Made by a program: the position numbers and the translations under genes
Shown: positions 61,201 through 64,000 of the stretch, one piece after another
How positions within the stretch are numbered: the first letter of the stretch is position 1
How the letters are laid out: every line of letters starts with the position of its first letter
The notes under the pieces: generated by a model
Databases searched by the model: none
What the model saw: only the letters and a program-made list of their open reading frames with translations
What the model was told of the DNA's origin: nothing
Assembly: GCA_013398015.1 (NCBI GenBank)
Contig: VZRR01002172.1
Coordinates: forward strand, 359,090 to 423,089
Direction of reading: 5' to 3'
DNA: 64,000 nt
Source of the DNA: Oreocharis arfaki
Lineage: Eukaryota > Chordata > Aves > Passeriformes > Paramythiidae

Positions 61201-63139
61201 CTGTATTGGAAACATGAAGAAGAATCAGTTCCACTTTTGGATATAATCACTGTCTCTGTCACTTTCTTCTTAATTGATAAGACTTCTTTAAGCAGACACC
61301 ACAATCTAAAGAAGTTACTCAGAATGGATTAGCTACTAATTAATTTTTTTAAAAGAAGAAGAGAGATAAGACTATACATTCAGAGCAGCACAAAACCAGC
61401 AATACTAATTACATGAAAACAGTTCAAAGTACCACTTGTCAGCCCAGGAAACTGAAGTCCTATTTTCACCCATAGAACAGGCGCAACTACAAGAAACCAA
61501 GCCTTATTCTTTTCACCAAAATATTTCGTATGACTGCAGGCTTTTTAAGAAATTGAAAAATAAAGAACGGTACATATATCACTACCACAAACAAATAAAA
61601 AGCCATTAAGGTAAGAAACCACCAGGTAATCATTAAATTTGTATTTACTACTTGCAAATCCAGTTAAAAAAACACAACTATTTATTTTTAGGACTCCCCT
61701 ACATGCAATTGTGCTTAACTCATTTTCTGACTTTTATTGTTACTGCCGTGATTGTTCAGCTTCACAAGGGAAGGACGAAACCTCCTGGCTGGATTAAGGT
61801 GTCTCCACATCTGGCATAAACCACCCAACAATCACAACCTTCATATAGCTGTCAGACTCACAGGAGAGCAAACAAGGTGTGGCTATTAACTGGCCTCACA
61901 GGGGTGTGGGGGAAGCCAATTCCTCCTCTAGAATGAATTTAGCCCTTCCAGGGCACACTGACAGTGTAAATAGTGAAGTCTTCTCTTGGACCTCACCAAG
62001 TATTTGCATCATACCGAATCTTTTTCCTGCCAAAATGAAGCTGTGTATATAGAAACAGGGTGATGCAGACCTCCCTTCATAGCAGAAACAGCTCTACAAG
62101 AAAGTGAAGATGTCAGATTGTCCAGATAGCCCTTTGCCCCATCTACCTCCACAATGTTACGTTTTCCCCTATTGGCCAACACCAATTTAACACGGCATTT
62201 GAGAGACAGCTGCTGATTTCGGGTGGGAAAAATTGCAGTAATGAAATCCACTTCCAAAAAATAAAGGCAACACAAACCAATAAATACTGGAGTGCCAATT
62301 TTCATTTTCCCATAAGCTTTTTACACTGCTTGGCAGTACACAGGCCCTAATAGCCTGTGTGCACAAGTGGGGCTGTCCACTTTTTCAAGGTTAGATCTTA
62401 CCAGTGAAGTTGAAGTTTTTGAACATAACCAAAAACCAAGAATTCCTTGGGAGGAAACTTATGAGATAAAACACTAGCTGGAAACACATGCAAGAGATGA
62501 CAACAGGCTCAGAGAGGGAACACAAAGACAGTAAGTCTTCACCAAAGGTGAAATTCAAGCCATCCTCCATCCTGCCACTGCCTTGTCATCATATTTTTCA
62601 AGCATTATTGTGTCACATGAATCAAAGACTCAAGCGACAAAGTAAAAAACACAAGAAGGTAAAGGCAAAACCAACACCGAATAAAAACACAGCAGGTATA
62701 GGTACAAATAAAATACATGCAGTAGAGAGTGGGAAAAAAAATCAGGCTGGTGTTGTGAAGGAATTGGCCTGTTTCATGCACATTAATGGCACAAGGACAG
62801 GAGTGAAAGAGCGGTTATCTAAACAGCAGAGCAGAATGTTGATTAATTACGTCCTACACCCATTATAATACCTAAATTATATTCACACGAAATCTGGAAA
62901 AGATTTATTAATTTATTTTGATGCTCAGTAACAATACAGTCAATATCCACAGGATACTGCTGCTGGTGTTCCCAAGCCAGAAAAGCACTAGCACAAGTAC
63001 CATCAGTGATGTCATACCTAAACATTTTGTAATTTCCATCTGCTGTCATAGCACAAAAGGAAGTGAGACAGAAAACTTAAAAAAAAAAAAAAAGAGGGAG
63101 AGGTACATCAGATTCTAGTACCTCACACACAAAGCATTT

Positions 63140-63167
63140 GTGTGTATATACGTATGTATATACACAC
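63140..63167. repeat. Perfect 12-bp inverted repeat in TG/TA microsatellite
   Basis: Arms GTGTGTATATAC (63140-63151) and GTATATACACAC (63156-63167) are exact reverse complements around a GTAT centre. They sit in an alternating purine-pyrimidine microsatellite that continues to about 63183. Confidence 0.93.
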
Positions 63168-63771
63168 ACATACACACATATATGGTTGATCACAGAGGCT
63201 TAAGAGCCCAAAAACAAGACAATCTCCTGTTGCAGGAAGCTAATTGCTTCCTGAGGTCATTCTTCATAATCTCCAATAGCCACAGAGCTAATCACTCACC
63301 ACACAACGATTTCTTTGTTAATGTAAAGGCAACAGTGCAGCATTGAAAAGGTCAGACAGATACTGCGCCTAATCACATCTGTGCTCTATTATTTGTACAG
63401 CATAGGGAATTGCAAAGCTTCTCACCTGACAAGCTTTAGTGTCAATAGTTACCTCAGGACTGAGAGCAGCTTGTTGTCAATCTCCTGACTAATTTATATA
63501 GTACAGAACAGATTACTTAAAATTTCATGTAATAGCCAGTGTTAACATTTTCATATATGTGCACCTAATGCAGTAAGTGCCATAGGACTGTATTAAACAC
63601 CATGTTTTACCTTTTCACTGACAGGAAAGGAGGGTGACAGACAAATTCTGCACCTACTCTTCACCATCCTTCAACAAATGCCAATCACAAACGGTTACAC
63701 TCAGACAAACATCAGTAAACACCAGTCAACAAAATCTCAACAGCAGAAACTAGCTGGGTTACCCCAGCACA

Positions 63772-63787
63772 TCTCTCTCTCTCTCTC
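63772..63787 (+). repeat. (TC)8 microsatellite
   Basis: Uninterrupted TC dinucleotide repeat of 16 bases. Confidence 0.95.
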
Positions 63788-63881
63788 AAGTATTTAAAAA
63801 ATACAAGGCAATGTAAACCAATACTCTTGCGTTGATCTTATTTTTTTAAGATGTAGAAATTCACACTGAGACCTTGATTAC

Positions 63882-64000
63882 TGTCTTGGTTTGAAAGACA
63901 GGCGTCTGCTAAGGGAGGCAGAAGCCCCCCTTGGAATGGAAGATGCAACCCCCTTCCCTCTGAATTATTATAAATTCGAAATCAAGAGGCTTTCAGGCAA
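63882..64000 (+). mobile_element. Passerine ERVK-like LTR, 5' part cut by window edge
   Basis: From 63882 the sequence reads TGTCTTGGTTTGAAAGACAG followed by a GTCTGCTAAGGGAGGCAGAA block and AATTATTATAAATT. This matches the start of an LTR common in passerine genomes as I remember it. The rest lies beyond 64000, so I cannot tell a solo LTR from a provirus. Confidence 0.72.

Larger units (their letters stand above)
61201..64000 (-). other. NELL1: NELL1 intron, 3' part, continues past the right edge
   Basis: At least 2.8 kb upstream of the first exon seen. It is non-coding by inspection; the expected upstream exon ending in the first half of the laminin-G domain was not seen. It holds a poly-A run near 63079-63093, a perfect TA/TG palindrome (63140-63167), a CT repeat (63772-63787) and the start of an LTR at 63882. 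Confidence 0.85.

Overview
The window is vertebrate nuclear DNA and almost certainly comes from a bird, most likely a passerine. Coding sequence is about 1.5 percent of it, split into short GT-AG exons among AT-rich introns. The interspersed repeats are avian: two CR1 LINE 3' ends, a tRNA-Ile/CR1-type SINE of the kind known from passerines, and several ERVL- or ERVK-like LTRs. There is no operon, CRISPR array, rRNA or functional tRNA gene.

One gene explains all the coding sequence. The central part of NELL1 (a secreted, neural EGF-like, thrombospondin-N/VWC/EGF glycoprotein) runs on the minus strand across the whole window. Nine consecutive exons were located by reading the minus strand against the remembered mammalian protein. 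They total 965 bp and about 321 codons, and are contiguous in reading frame and splice phase. In transcript order they are 61200-61030, 42909-42813, 34333-34261, 34014-33932, 30728-30594, 29758-29656, 26248-26175, 19919-19820 and 10984-10856. By recalled numbering they encode roughly residues 112-433 of about 810: the second half of the laminin-G/TSPN domain, the coiled coil, both VWC modules and the first EGF module. The signal-peptide/N-terminal exons lie beyond 64000. The calcium-binding EGF exons and C-terminal VWC modules lie beyond position 1.

Layout by region: 1-10855 is part of the intron after the first EGF exon, with no exon recognised. 10856-34333 holds eight exons separated by introns of 0.25-8.8 kb, including an LTR (22840-23210) and a CR1 (about 23725-24135). 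34334-42812 is an 8.5 kb intron with an almost identical 1,686-bp tandem copy (37297-38982 and 38984-40669) joined by a single N, inside a pair of LTRs facing in opposite directions. 42910-61029 is an 18.1 kb intron with two ERVL-like LTRs, a SINE and a CR1. 61201-64000 is part of the upstream intron and ends inside another passerine-type LTR.

I found no novel gene system. The points most worth checking are the probable false duplication at the N, the inverted LTR pair, and the strong antisense bias of retroelements relative to NELL1.
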